Below, piece by piece: positions 1 through 8,782 of a DNA stretch of 42,267 nucleotides. Both the position numbers and the translations under genes were made by a program. The DNA is taken from positions 221,054-263,320 of the forward strand of contig JAAVHJ010000010.1 of the NCBI GenBank assembly GCA_014799805.1. The letters run 5' to 3'. Source of the DNA: Ruminococcus sp. (GTDB lineage Bacteria > Bacillota > Clostridia > Oscillospirales > Ruminococcaceae). The notes under the pieces were generated by a model, which did not search any database, was not told the origin of the DNA, and saw only the letters and a list, made by a program, of their open reading frames with translations. Numbering within the stretch: position 1 is the first letter of the stretch; each line of letters starts with the position of its first letter.

Positions 1-2
1 TT

Positions 3-1316
3 GATATGATAGCTTTACTGGATAAAGAACAATATGATTTATCTAGTCTGCATTTACCATCTGCTGTTGGACTTTCTGACGAACAGGCAGAAGCAATTGT
101 ACAAATGCGTTTAGGTGCGTTGACTGGCTTAGAACGTAAAAAAATTACTGATGAATTATTTGGACTTTGTGAAAAAATTTCTGATTTTGAAGATACGCTT
201 CAGGATAAACAGAAAATTTATGAAATTATTTCCAGTGAAATGGAAGAAATCAGAAAAAAATTCAGTGATGAACGCCGTACAGAAATTACAGCGATTAGTG
301 GCGAAGTCGATATTGAAGAATTAATTGAAGTGGAAGACTGTGTTGTCACTTATACAAATAATGGCTATATCAAACGAATTGCTCTTGATGCGTATAAAAC
401 TCAAAAGCGTGGCGGTCGTGGTGTGCAGGGCATGAAACAACGTGAAGAAGATTTTGTTTCTGAAATGTTTATTTGCTCTACACATGATAATATTTTATTT
501 ATTACAAATAAAGGCTATATGCATAAATTAAAATGTTATGAAATTCCAGACGGTTCTAAAGCGTCCCGTGGTTTCCATTTTGCAAATTTATTGCAATTGC
601 AAGAGGGTGAAAAAATTACGGCTATGCTTAAAACAAGAACGTTTGACACAGATGATTTTGTTACAATGGTCACAAAATTTGGACAAATTAAACGTACGCC
701 ATTAACGGCTTATAAAAATATTCGCAAAAAAGGTTTAATTGCAATTGGTTTATACGATGGTGACGAAATTGTCAGTGTTCGTATGACAGATGGTTCTAAT
801 CAGTTGATGATTGCAACTAAAAACGGCATGGCTCTCAGACTAGAAGAAAATGCAATTCGCCCGTCAGCACGTTCTGCACATGGTGTAAGAGCAATTAAGC
901 TTCATGATGGTGATGAAGTCGTTTCTATGGCTAGAATCCGTGATGGTGCTAGTGTTCTGACGGTTTCGACTAAGGGTTACGGCAAACGTACTGCTCTTGA
1001 AAATTATAGAATTCAAGCCAGAGGTGGCTATGGTATTAAAAACTATCCTGTTGATGAGATGAGAGGCTCTGTTTGTGGTATTAAAGTCGTTGATGAACAA
1101 GATGATATTATTTTAATTTCTACAGAGGGCATTATTATTCGTATTCTGGCAAGTGATATTAGAATTATGGGCAGAGTTTCTAAAGGCGTTCGTGTGATGA
1201 AAGTTTCTGAAGATAATCAGGTTGTTGCTTTTACCAGAGCAGAACACGACAGCTCCGAAGAAATTCAGAAATTAGAAATACAGGAAATTGAAGAACAAGA
1301 GCAAGAACAGGAATGA
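3..1316 (+). CDS. gyrA: DNA gyrase subunit A, C-terminal part (5' end outside window)
   Basis: Type II topoisomerase subunit that introduces negative supercoils. The frame is open from the left edge, so the breakage-reunion domain with the catalytic Tyr lies outside. What remains is the end of the coiled-coil arm (AEAIVQMRLGALTGLE) followed by the DNA-wrapping beta-pinwheel, with repeated blades such as GYIKR, GYMHK, GQIKRTPL, GMALRL, GYGKRT and GIIIRI. The GyrA box that distinguishes gyrase from topoisomerase IV is present as QKRGGRGVQG. The protein ends in an acidic Glu/Gln tail (EIEEQEQEQE), common in gyrase tails. The next gene follows after 13 bases on the same strand. Identification is firm; only the missing 5' part limits it. 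Confidence 0.95.
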   Translation, partial: DMIALLDKEQYDLSSLHLPSAVGLSDEQAEAIVQMRLGALTGLERKKITDELFGLCEKISDFEDTLQDKQKIYEIISSEMEEIRKKFSDERRTEITAISGEVDIEELIEVEDCVVTYTNNGYIKRIALDAYKTQKRGGRGVQGMKQREEDFVSEMFICSTHDNILFITNKGYMHKLKCYEIPDGSKASRGFHFANLLQLQEGEKITAMLKTRTFDTDDFVTMVTKFGQIKRTPLTAYKNIRKKGLIAIGLYDGDEIVSVRMTDGSNQLMIATKNGMALRLEENAIRPSARSAHGVRAIKLHDGDEVVSMARIRDGASVLTVSTKGYGKRTALENYRIQARGGYGIKNYPVDEMRGSVCGIKVVDEQDDIILISTEGIIIRILASDIRIMGRVSKGVRVMKVSEDNQVVAFTRAEHDSSEEIQKLEIQEIEEQEQEQE

Positions 1317-1329
1317 TAAGCCGTAAAGA

Positions 1330-2103
1330 ATGTTTTCCCATAGCTGGATTAAAAAAAAAATTAGAATTTTGCATATTTCTGATGTGCATTTCAGTGTGAA
1401 TACTTCTTATGAAAAAAATCAGAAAATAATTGCTGAAATTCTTAGAAATACAGATTTTTGCACGGGTTTAAATTTAATTGCTGTTACAGGTGATTTAATT
1501 TCCAGAATACTTGGTGAAACAAGTATTTCTGATGCATTAGAATTATTAAATAAACTCAGACGCATTGCACCTGTGGTATATTCTCTTGGAAATCATGAAT
1601 CAGATTTGCCAAAAGATATACTTTCTGAATTTTTAAAAAATTGCAGAAAATCTGGTATTCTGGTATTAAATAACAGCTCTGTTTTAATACAGGATATGAT
1701 TGTTACTGGTTTGACTTTGCCTCGGGAAATTTATAAAAATCAAGACGGGCATTATTCTAATTTGATGCCTGTCACGGAAAAATTATTATTATCCTGCATT
1801 GGTGCCTGCATTTCTCACCCCTGTGTATTATTGGCACATTCTCCGATGGGATTTGAAACTTATGCACAGTGGGGAGCTGATGTTGTTTTATCTGGTCATG
1901 TACATGGCGGTATTATCAGAATGCCTGTAATTGGTGGAATTCTTTCGCCTGAACGCCGTTTTTTCCCAAAATATGCAAAAGGCGTTTATCAATCGAAAAA
2001 TATTAAAACTTGCTATATGAATGTTTCTGCTGGTATTGGCAAGTTTCGTGTGAATAATCCGTCAGAAATTGTTTGCATTGATTTAGTGCCAGTATCAGCT
2101 TGA
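1330..2103 (+). CDS. Calcineurin-like metallophosphoesterase (YaeI/YkuE-type)
   Basis: Predicted dinuclear-metal phosphoesterase. The family motifs appear in order: DVHF (about residue 18), TGDLIS, GNHES, LLAHSP and SGHVHGG, which together supply the Asp, Asn and His metal ligands. At 257 residues it has the usual length for the small YkuE/YaeI group, whose substrates are uncertain (some act on UDP-sugar lipids). No clear signal peptide or transmembrane anchor is seen, although members of this group are often membrane-associated. The ATG has only a weak purine stretch ahead of it, so the start is less certain than for its neighbours. Its stop lies within the SD of the CCA-adding enzyme gene, so the two are probably co-transcribed. 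Confidence 0.85.
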   Translation: MFSHSWIKKKIRILHISDVHFSVNTSYEKNQKIIAEILRNTDFCTGLNLIAVTGDLISRILGETSISDALELLNKLRRIAPVVYSLGNHESDLPKDILSEFLKNCRKSGILVLNNSSVLIQDMIVTGLTLPREIYKNQDGHYSNLMPVTEKLLLSCIGACISHPCVLLAHSPMGFETYAQWGADVVLSGHVHGGIIRMPVIGGILSPERRFFPKYAKGVYQSKNIKTCYMNVSAGIGKFRVNNPSEIVCIDLVPVSA

Positions 2104-2117
2104 GGAGGGGAATTTTT

Positions 2118-3431
2118 ATGTTTCCAGATTTTATTCATGCGATGTTGCAAAAGCTTTCTAAACAGGGATTTCAGGCTTATCTTGTTGGTGGTTGTGTCAG
2201 AGATGTTGTTCTTGGCATGAAACCTCATGATTATGATATTGCTACAAATGCTAGACCAGAACAAATTATTGAAATTTTTAGCCCTGAAAATTGTTCTGCT
2301 TATGGCAGAGCGTTTGGCACAGTTGGTGTGTATTATCATAACGGCTTTGCAGAAATCACAACTTATCGAACAGAATCAGATTATACGGATTATAGACATC
2401 CTAATCAAGTCTATTTTGCTGATGATATTTCGGAAGACTTGGCAAGACGTGATTTTACTTGTAATGCTATGGCTTGGAGTCCTGCAACAGGTTTACTTGA
2501 TAAATATCATGGCAAAAAAGATTTAGAACATCATATTTTGCGTTGTGTGGGTGTGCCTTCTGCCAGATTCCGTGAAGATGCACTTAGAATTTTGCGTGGC
2601 ATGCGATTTTCAGCAAAATTAAATTTAAAGCCTGAAATTGTCACACATTCGGCAATGCTTGCTGGTGCGTTCAGATTAAAATATATTTCTGCAGAACGTA
2701 TTTTTTCAGAACTTTGTAATATGCTTATGGGGGATAATATCACAGAAATTTTACTCACTTATCCAGAAATTTTAGCTGTCTGGATTCCTGAAATTTATCC
2801 CTGTATTGCGTTTTCACAGCATAGTAAACATCATGATTTTACAGTCTGGGAGCATATTGCAAGAGCTGTCGGAAATGCACCGAAAAATTTAACTGTCAGA
2901 ATGACTATGCTGTTTCATGATATTGCAAAACCTGCTTGTTATCAAGTTGATTCTAAAGGCGGGCATTTTAAAACACATGCAGAAAAAAGTGCAGTGCTGG
3001 CAAATGCTGTTTTACTGCGTTTGAAATCTGATAATTATTTAAGAAAACAAGTTTGCAGATTAATTACATTGCATAGAACAATACCTGATACTATGCCAGA
3101 AGTCAGGAAATTAATAGGCAATATCGGCTATGAAGAATTTGCTTTGTTTTTACAGGTTCTTGAAGCAGATAGAATTTCTAAATTAATAAATCAAGCAGAA
3201 TCTGATAGAAAAATAAAAAAACTTGCTGAATTGGCTGAAATCTGCAAAAATCAAAATCTTTGCTGTTCTATCAAAGATTTGGCAATTAATGGCAATGATT
3301 TATTAAAACTTGGTTTTCAAGGCAAGCAAATCAAATATATTTTAAATTCTGTTTTAGATGCGGTTATTTCTGAAAGTTGCCTGAATCAAAAACAAGTGTT
3401 ATTATCTTTTGTCAAGGAGAATTATTTATGA
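2118..3431 (+). CDS. cca: CCA tRNA nucleotidyltransferase
   Basis: Adds or repairs the 3'-terminal CCA of tRNAs without a template. The N-terminus carries the class II nucleotidyltransferase signature GGCVRDVVLGMKPHDYDIAT with its catalytic Asp pair, then TVGVYYHNGFAEITTYRTES. The neck region has RRDFTCNAMAW and RFREDALRILRGMRF. An HD domain follows (TMLFHDIAKP). The start was set at the ATG 9 bases after a strong GGAGGGG SD; this gives 437 aa, typical of Firmicute enzymes. An in-frame TTG lies further upstream but sits inside the preceding stop/SD region. The stop overlaps the response-regulator start (ATGA), indicating translational coupling. Confidence 0.93.
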   Translation: MFPDFIHAMLQKLSKQGFQAYLVGGCVRDVVLGMKPHDYDIATNARPEQIIEIFSPENCSAYGRAFGTVGVYYHNGFAEITTYRTESDYTDYRHPNQVYFADDISEDLARRDFTCNAMAWSPATGLLDKYHGKKDLEHHILRCVGVPSARFREDALRILRGMRFSAKLNLKPEIVTHSAMLAGAFRLKYISAERIFSELCNMLMGDNITEILLTYPEILAVWIPEIYPCIAFSQHSKHHDFTVWEHIARAVGNAPKNLTVRMTMLFHDIAKPACYQVDSKGGHFKTHAEKSAVLANAVLLRLKSDNYLRKQVCRLITLHRTIPDTMPEVRKLIGNIGYEEFALFLQVLEADRISKLINQAESDRKIKKLAELAEICKNQNLCCSIKDLAINGNDLLKLGFQGKQIKYILNSVLDAVISESCLNQKQVLLSFVKENYL

Positions 3432-4123
3432 TTTATTTTGTCGAAGATGATAACAGCATTCGTGAGTTAATTACTTATACGCTGAATAGTGCCAATATGC
3501 AAATTAAAAGCTTTGAAAAGCCGTCTTTGTTCTGGTCAGCTCTTGAAAAACAAATTCCAGATTTAATTTTATTAGATATTATGCTTCCTGAAGAAGATGG
3601 TTTGTCTATTTTAAAAAAATTAAGATTAAATTTTCATACAAAAAAAATTCCCGTGATGATGCTGACTGCAAAAGGCAATGAATATGAAAAAGTTATCGGC
3701 TTAGATGCTGGAGCTGATGATTATTTGCCAAAGCCTTTCGGCATGATGGAATTAATTGCCAGAGTCCGTGCATTACTCAGAAGAACACAAAATCCTGAAT
3801 CAAAACAAGATTATTATTTAGGCATATTATATGTCAATCCTGAAAAGCATATTGTACAAGTCAATCAGAAAAATATTAATTTAACACTGAAAGAATTTGA
3901 AATGCTTTGTTTTTTATTAAAAAATAAAGATATTGTCCTGACCAGAGAACAATTTTTAAATACTGTCTGGGGCTATCATTTTGACGGCGAAAATCGGACA
4001 GTTGATGTGCATATCAGAACATTGCGTCAAAAATTAGGCAAAGCAGGGTGTTATATTAAAACTATCAGAGGCATTGGCTATAAAATTCAGGAAAATTCTG
4101 GAGAATTTCCTGATGAGAACTGA
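3428..4123 (+). CDS. OmpR/PhoB-family response regulator
   Basis: Cytoplasmic two-component regulator of 231 aa. The receiver domain has the acidic pair ED-D at residues 6-8, phosphoacceptor Asp50 in LLDIMLPEEDG, the conserved Thr in MMLTAKG and Lys in YLPKPFG. A C-terminal winged helix follows (LTLKEFEMLCFLL through RTVDVHIRTLRQKLG and IRGIGYKI). The ATG overlaps the stop of cca and has an AAGGAG SD. It overlaps the downstream histidine kinase gene by 11 bp, which makes the kinase the likely partner. The family resemblance is PhoP/WalR-like, but target genes cannot be read from the sequence. Confidence 0.92.
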   Translation: MIYFVEDDNSIRELITYTLNSANMQIKSFEKPSLFWSALEKQIPDLILLDIMLPEEDGLSILKKLRLNFHTKKIPVMMLTAKGNEYEKVIGLDAGADDYLPKPFGMMELIARVRALLRRTQNPESKQDYYLGILYVNPEKHIVQVNQKNINLTLKEFEMLCFLLKNKDIVLTREQFLNTVWGYHFDGENRTVDVHIRTLRQKLGKAGCYIKTIRGIGYKIQENSGEFPDEN

Positions 4124-5462
4124 ATTAACAAAGCGGATTTTTATTGCTTGCATGATTGTTTTTTTAATGAGTTTCGGACTGGTTTTATATATGCTAAATT
4201 CTTATCTTGCAAAAAGAAATCTTGCTGAATTACAAGATAAAGCTTTGTATATTTCTTCTATGATTGAACAGAACAGCTGGGATTTTCTGAAAAATATGCA
4301 AAATACCAGCAATACCAGAACGACTATTATTGCATTAGATGGAACGGTATTATTTGACAGCATGTTTCCGTTAGAACAACTTGAAAATCATAGCAATAGA
4401 ATAGAATTTCAAGAGGCTTTGCAATATGGTTCTGGCAGTTCAGAACGCTATTCAGAGTCTTTGCTGAAAAAAACAGCGAATTATGCCTTATGTCTTGAAG
4501 ATAATTATATTATCCGTGTTTCTATGAATCAGGATAGTATCTGGGTATTATTCATTCAAATGCTAAGTCCCATGTTGGCAATTATATTTAGCATGATGAT
4601 TTTATCTATCTTGCTTGCTTTTTCCAGTACGAAAAAAATTATGTTGCCAATTAATAAATTAGACCCTGAAAATCCTGATGATAGAAATATTTATGACGAA
4701 ATGAAGCCTTTTGTCAGAAAATTAATTGTCCAGAATCAGCAGATTTATCATCAAATGGAACAGCTCCAGAATGAACATAAAAAACAAGATGCTATCAGAA
4801 GAGAGTTTACAGCAAATGTTTCTCATGAATTAAAAACGCCTTTGACTTCTATTTCTGGATTTGCTGAAATTATTCGTGATGGCTATGTACAGGAAAAAGA
4901 TATTTCGCATTTTGCTGATAATATTTACAAAGAAACGCAAAGAATGATTTCTCTTGTCAATGATATTTTAAAATTATCTAAACTGGAAGACGGAAATATT
5001 AATATTTATGAACGTGAATCTGTAAATTTATTAGAATTATGCCAGAATATTCAGGAACGGCTTGCTTTGCACGCTGAAAAAAAACAAATTGCTATTTCTT
5101 GTGAGGGTGAAACTATTTTTATCATTGGCATTCCTATTATGCTTGATGAAATTATTTATAATATCTGTGATAATGCAATTAAATATAATTTTTCTGGCGG
5201 TTATGTCAAAATTCTTGTGAAAAAACAAGATACACATGCCGTGATAGAAATTTCTGATAATGGCATTGGGATTCCTGAAAAAGACCAGGAACGTGTTTTT
5301 GAAAGATTTTACCGTGTTAATAAAAGTCATTCCAAAGAAGTTGGTGGTACTGGTTTAGGGCTGTCTATTGTCAAGCATGGCATGGCATTACATCATGCAA
5401 AAATTATTCTTGAAAGTCAAGAAAATAAAGGCACTTGTATGAAATTATATTTTCCTGTCTGA
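4113..5462 (+). CDS. Membrane sensor histidine kinase (PhoR/ResE-like)
   Basis: Partner kinase of the preceding regulator, about 449 aa from this ATG. Transmembrane helix 1 is at residues 8-30, an extracytoplasmic sensing segment of about 110 residues follows, and helix 2 is near 144-172. The HisKA dimerisation domain carries the phosphorylated His238 in NVSHELKTPLTS. The ATPase domain has the N box (IIYNICDNAIKYN), G1 (DNGIGIPEKD), F box (ERFYRVNKSHS) and G2 (GTGLGLSIVKHG). The start was chosen for the GGAGA SD inside the regulator's 3' end. No obvious PAS domain is visible. The stimulus is unknown; a phosphate or envelope-stress role would be inference from the family. Confidence 0.92.
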   Translation: MRTELTKRIFIACMIVFLMSFGLVLYMLNSYLAKRNLAELQDKALYISSMIEQNSWDFLKNMQNTSNTRTTIIALDGTVLFDSMFPLEQLENHSNRIEFQEALQYGSGSSERYSESLLKKTANYALCLEDNYIIRVSMNQDSIWVLFIQMLSPMLAIIFSMMILSILLAFSSTKKIMLPINKLDPENPDDRNIYDEMKPFVRKLIVQNQQIYHQMEQLQNEHKKQDAIRREFTANVSHELKTPLTSISGFAEIIRDGYVQEKDISHFADNIYKETQRMISLVNDILKLSKLEDGNINIYERESVNLLELCQNIQERLALHAEKKQIAISCEGETIFIIGIPIMLDEIIYNICDNAIKYNFSGGYVKILVKKQDTHAVIEISDNGIGIPEKDQERVFERFYRVNKSHSKEVGGTGLGLSIVKHGMALHHAKIILESQENKGTCMKLYFPV

Positions 5463-5499
5463 AATATTTCTAAATTATCGCTTGATTATAATTTTTCTC

Positions 5500-5528
5500 T
5501 TGACATTTTTTTCACTTTTGTATATAAT
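5500..5528 (+). promoter_or_regulatory. Sigma-A promoter for cysS
   Basis: Perfect -35 TTGACA and -10 TATAAT separated by exactly 17 bp. It lies 75 bases upstream of the cysS ATG and after the histidine kinase stop, so it starts a new transcription unit. Confidence 0.85.
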
Positions 5529-5539
5529 TAAAATAATGC

Positions 5540-5586
5540 ATCTTCTCTATATCATATATTATATATGCAGAGGAGATATTTTTTTG
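5540..5586 (+). promoter_or_regulatory. Leader hairpin followed by T-run before cysS (possible attenuator)
   Basis: ATCTTCTCT (5540-5548) pairs with AGAGGAGAT (5569-5577) with one G-U pair, around an AT-rich inner region that can also pair. It is followed directly by ATTTTTTT and then the cysS SD (GGGAGG). This looks like an intrinsic terminator placed between the promoter and its gene. The leader is only about 70 nt, too short for a T-box, and no T-box core sequence is visible. Confidence 0.5.
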
Positions 5587-5602
5587 TGGGAGGTTGTATA
5601 TT

Positions 5603-6991
5603 ATGATTCAGGTTTTTAATACACTTACGAATCAAAAAGAAGAATTTCAAACACTTGTGCCAAATCAAGTCAGCATGTATGTGTGTGGTCCAACAGTTTA
5701 TAATTATATTCATATTGGGAATGCACGCCCAATTTGTGTGTTTGATGTATTCCGAAGATTTCTGATATATCAGGGTTATGATGTTCGTTTTGTCCAGAAT
5801 TACACTGATGTCAATGACAAAATTATTAAACAGGCTAATCTTGAAAATATGACACCTGAGGCTTGTGCAGAAAAATATATTCAGGAATATTGCATTGATG
5901 CAAAAGGCTTAAATGTCCTGCTTGCAACGATTCACCCGAAAGTTTCAGAATATGTTCCGAAAATTATTGCATTTATTCAGAATTTAATTGACAAGGGCTA
6001 TGCCTATCAAGTACAACATGATGTTTATTATAGAACCAGAAAATTTTCCGAATATGGAAAATTGTCGGGTCAGTCATTAGATGACTTAAATGCGGGTGCC
6101 AGAGTTGAAATCAATGACTTGAAAGAAGATGCATTGGATTTTGCACTTTGGAAAGGTTGTCCTGATACAGAACAGCATTGGGATTCTCCTTGGGGAACAG
6201 GTCGCCCTGGCTGGCATATTGAATGCTCCTGCATGGCAAAAGATTGTTTAGGTGATACAATTGATTTGCACTGTGGCGGACATGATTTGATTTTTCCGCA
6301 TCATGAAAATGAAATTGCACAGTCTGAAGCTGGAAACGGTGTAAAATTTTCTAATTACTGGATGCATAACGGGCATATTAATATTAATCATAAAAAAATG
6401 TCAAAATCGGCAGGAAATTTTTTCCTGACTCGTGATGTCGCAAAACAATATGGCTATGAAGTAATCAGATATTTAATGATTCAGGCACAGTACAGAATGC
6501 CTATGAATTATAGCACTGATTTATTAGATGCTTGCAAAGCGTCTCTGGATAGATTATATCAATGCCGTGAAACACTGAAAAATGCAATTGCACATGCAAA
6601 TTCTGGTGAGAATCTTGCACAGGATATTTTCGACCATTATAAATCAGATTTTATTCAGGCATTAGAAGATGATTTCAATACAGCAGATGCATTGACGGCT
6701 GTTTTTGAACTTGTCAGAGAATTGAATATTATGTCTGCAAATCCCCATACTTCCAAAGAACAGCTTCAAGCTGGTTCAGATAGATTTGAAGAATTAATTT
6801 CTGTTCTGGGTTTGCTTTATGAACGCAAAGAAGAAGCCATTCCACAGGAAATTTTAGATTTAGTTGCATTGCGTACAGAAGCCAGAAAAGCAAAAAATTT
6901 TGCTGAGGCTGACAGATTGCGTGATGAAATTAAAAATCTTGGTTATGCTGTAAAAGAAACCCGTCAGGGCATTGAAATTAATAAATTATGA
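5603..6991 (+). CDS. cysS: Cysteinyl-tRNA synthetase
   Basis: Charges tRNA-Cys with cysteine. The class I synthetase signatures are present: YVCGPTVYNYIHIGNARP (HIGH-type motif with HIGNA), the zinc-binding set with Cys in YVCGP, ECSCMA and HCGGHDLIFPHHENE, and the KMSKS loop as KKMSKSAGNF. The C-terminal helical domain ends in LRDEIKNLGYAVKETRQGIE, as usual. Length of 462 aa is normal. The start was set at the ATG after GGGAGG rather than an in-frame TTG nine bases upstream. Its stop overlaps the next ATG by four bases, so it is coupled to the cyclophilin-like gene. Confidence 0.96.
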   Translation: MIQVFNTLTNQKEEFQTLVPNQVSMYVCGPTVYNYIHIGNARPICVFDVFRRFLIYQGYDVRFVQNYTDVNDKIIKQANLENMTPEACAEKYIQEYCIDAKGLNVLLATIHPKVSEYVPKIIAFIQNLIDKGYAYQVQHDVYYRTRKFSEYGKLSGQSLDDLNAGARVEINDLKEDALDFALWKGCPDTEQHWDSPWGTGRPGWHIECSCMAKDCLGDTIDLHCGGHDLIFPHHENEIAQSEAGNGVKFSNYWMHNGHININHKKMSKSAGNFFLTRDVAKQYGYEVIRYLMIQAQYRMPMNYSTDLLDACKASLDRLYQCRETLKNAIAHANSGENLAQDIFDHYKSDFIQALEDDFNTADALTAVFELVRELNIMSANPHTSKEQLQAGSDRFEELISVLGLLYERKEEAIPQEILDLVALRTEARKAKNFAEADRLRDEIKNLGYAVKETRQGIEINKL

Positions 6992-7815
6992 GAATACAGA
7001 ATTCTAAAAGTAAAACCCTTTCAAGATTAGGAATTTTTTTAATTGCGATGTCAATTATCAGTTTTATTATTTTTTATTTAATTACTATGATTTCTAATCA
7101 GGGTTATCGTTATATTAATATTGATAGTCTGGAATTTGTTCAGACAGAAGAAATTCCAGAAGGTTCTCCTACGGCAATTATTACAACTTCGCTTGGCGAA
7201 ATTCGTGCTGTGTTATATCCAGAACATGCACCTGAAACAGTGAAGCAATTTATTACACTCGCTGAAAATAGCTGGTATGATAACACATATATTTTTGAAG
7301 CAAAAAATGATGTCTATTTTGCAGGAGGCAGTATTGATAAGCAAGGAAATTTGCCTGATAACACGCCTGAATCTCAAGAGCGGTTGCCATTAGAATTACA
7401 CCAGAATTTATGGCCGTTTCGTGGTGCATTATGTTCCCTTACCACAGCAACAGATACTAGTTTTACAAAGCGTTTATTTAAAACAGAACAAAAATATACT
7501 GGCAGTCGGTTTATGATATTAAATTCAATTGATTTTTCAGATGAAGAATTTTTAGAACAATTTCAGGAAGCGTCTGGCAATGAGGAACTTGCAAATGCAT
7601 TTATTACCAGAGGCGGTGTGCCAAATTTTTCACAGCAAATGACTGTTTTCGGGCAGGCTTATTCTGGTTTGGATATTATTCAACAAATTTGTTCTGCTGA
7701 ATTATCAGAAACAAATACACTTGGTTATACAGCTCCAAAAGAAGATATTTTAATTATTTCTATTCAAATTTCTGAATATACACAACAAGATGCTATTTTA
7801 AATGAATTGCCATAA
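6988..7815 (+). CDS. Membrane-anchored cyclophilin-like protein (degenerate PPIase)
   Basis: A 275-aa protein with an N-terminal transmembrane anchor (about residues 12-36) and an outside domain resembling cyclophilin-type peptidyl-prolyl isomerases: TSLGEIRAVLYPEHAPETVKQFITLAEN, then a FAGGS stretch and a C-terminal VFGQAYSGLDIIQQI motif. The usual catalytic FHRVI..FMIQGGD segment is replaced by YIFEAKNDVYFAGGS, so the catalytic Arg appears to be missing. It may bind rather than isomerise prolyl bonds. It is translationally coupled to cysS (ATGA overlap). A second, better conserved cyclophilin follows downstream, suggesting duplication and divergence. Fold assignment is confident; catalytic activity is doubtful. 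Confidence 0.75.
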   Translation: MRIQNSKSKTLSRLGIFLIAMSIISFIIFYLITMISNQGYRYINIDSLEFVQTEEIPEGSPTAIITTSLGEIRAVLYPEHAPETVKQFITLAENSWYDNTYIFEAKNDVYFAGGSIDKQGNLPDNTPESQERLPLELHQNLWPFRGALCSLTTATDTSFTKRLFKTEQKYTGSRFMILNSIDFSDEEFLEQFQEASGNEELANAFITRGGVPNFSQQMTVFGQAYSGLDIIQQICSAELSETNTLGYTAPKEDILIISIQISEYTQQDAILNELP

Positions 7816-7911
7816 ATTCCTGAAATACAGCATTTTTTCACAAGGATTTCTTTTACATGAAGAATATTATTATTAAAATTTCTAAATACTTGATAAAATC
7901 ATGAATTTTAC

Positions 7912-7940
7912 TTTACAAATCTCTTAGAATGTTGTATAAT
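7912..7940 (+). promoter_or_regulatory. Promoter upstream of cyclophilin lipoprotein gene
   Basis: TTTACA and TATAAT with a 17-bp spacer, about 55 bases before the start codon. The 180-base gap between the two cyclophilin genes holds little else. Confidence 0.7.
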
Positions 7941-7995
7941 AATAATTATAAAATCATCTTACTGTATATTAGTTTAGAAAGAAGAATTATGAATT

Positions 7996-8751
7996 ATGAA
8001 ACACAGGATTCTAGCAACAGGTATTAGTCTTGTTTTATTCTGTATCGCATGTGTGGGCTGTGGCAGAAAATATATTGAAATTCAAGAATTACCTGTTCTG
8101 AATTATACTGCCCCCCAGGAGGGTGAAGAAATTGTCTGCATTCATGTGAAAGATTATGGCGATATTAAAATTAAGCTATTTTCAGATTTGCTTCCAGAAG
8201 CGTGTGAAAATTTTACCACACTTGCCAAACAGGGTTATTATGATGAATTAATTTTTCATCGGGTGATTGAAAATTTCATGATTCAAGGCGGTGACCCAAA
8301 TGGCGATACGACTGGTGGCGAAAGTTGTTGGGGTGGTTATTTTAACGGTGGTGTTTCTGAACAGTTAATTCATGTGCCAGGTGCAGTGGCTTATGCCAAT
8401 AGTGGTGATATTTCTACAGATGGCAGTCAGTTTTATATTGTCACTGGTATGTCTGTTACAGATGCTATGTTAGACGACTGGACAGAAAATAATGCGTTAT
8501 ATTTTACGAAAGAAGCGAAAAAATTATATACACAATATGGTGGTACACCTTGGTTAGATGGTAATTATACTGTATTTGGACAGGTTATAGATGGCTTAGA
8601 TATTGTCTATGAAATTTCAAAACTTGAAACAAATGCAAGTGATAAACCAAAAAAAGCTGTGTATATGGAAAGTGTGAGTGTAGAATATTATGATGGCAGT
8701 CAGGTTCGCTGGTATCCAGCGGAATATGGATTGGAATCAGGTGTGCAATAA
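7996..8751 (+). CDS. Cyclophilin-type peptidyl-prolyl isomerase lipoprotein
   Basis: Predicted surface foldase of 251 aa. A signal peptide ends in a lipobox-like ACVGC, giving a lipidated Cys around residue 22. The cyclophilin domain is well conserved: KDYGDIKIKLFSDLLPEACENF, then FHRVIENFMIQGGDPNGDTTGG with the catalytic Arg, then GSQFYIVTG and TVFGQVIDGLDIVYEI. It probably assists folding of secreted proteins at the outer face of the membrane. The ATG is preceded by a purine-rich AGAAAGAAG, a moderate SD. It has its own promoter and lies just upstream of murA. Confidence 0.88.
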   Translation: MKHRILATGISLVLFCIACVGCGRKYIEIQELPVLNYTAPQEGEEIVCIHVKDYGDIKIKLFSDLLPEACENFTTLAKQGYYDELIFHRVIENFMIQGGDPNGDTTGGESCWGGYFNGGVSEQLIHVPGAVAYANSGDISTDGSQFYIVTGMSVTDAMLDDWTENNALYFTKEAKKLYTQYGGTPWLDGNYTVFGQVIDGLDIVYEISKLETNASDKPKKAVYMESVSVEYYDGSQVRWYPAEYGLESGVQ

Positions 8752-8782
8752 AAATATAGCACATGTTAGAGGAGAGAAGAAC

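Noticed and set aside
5529-5602. T-box riboswitch before cysS
   Set aside because: The leader is only about 70 nt and lacks a specifier loop or antiterminator core.
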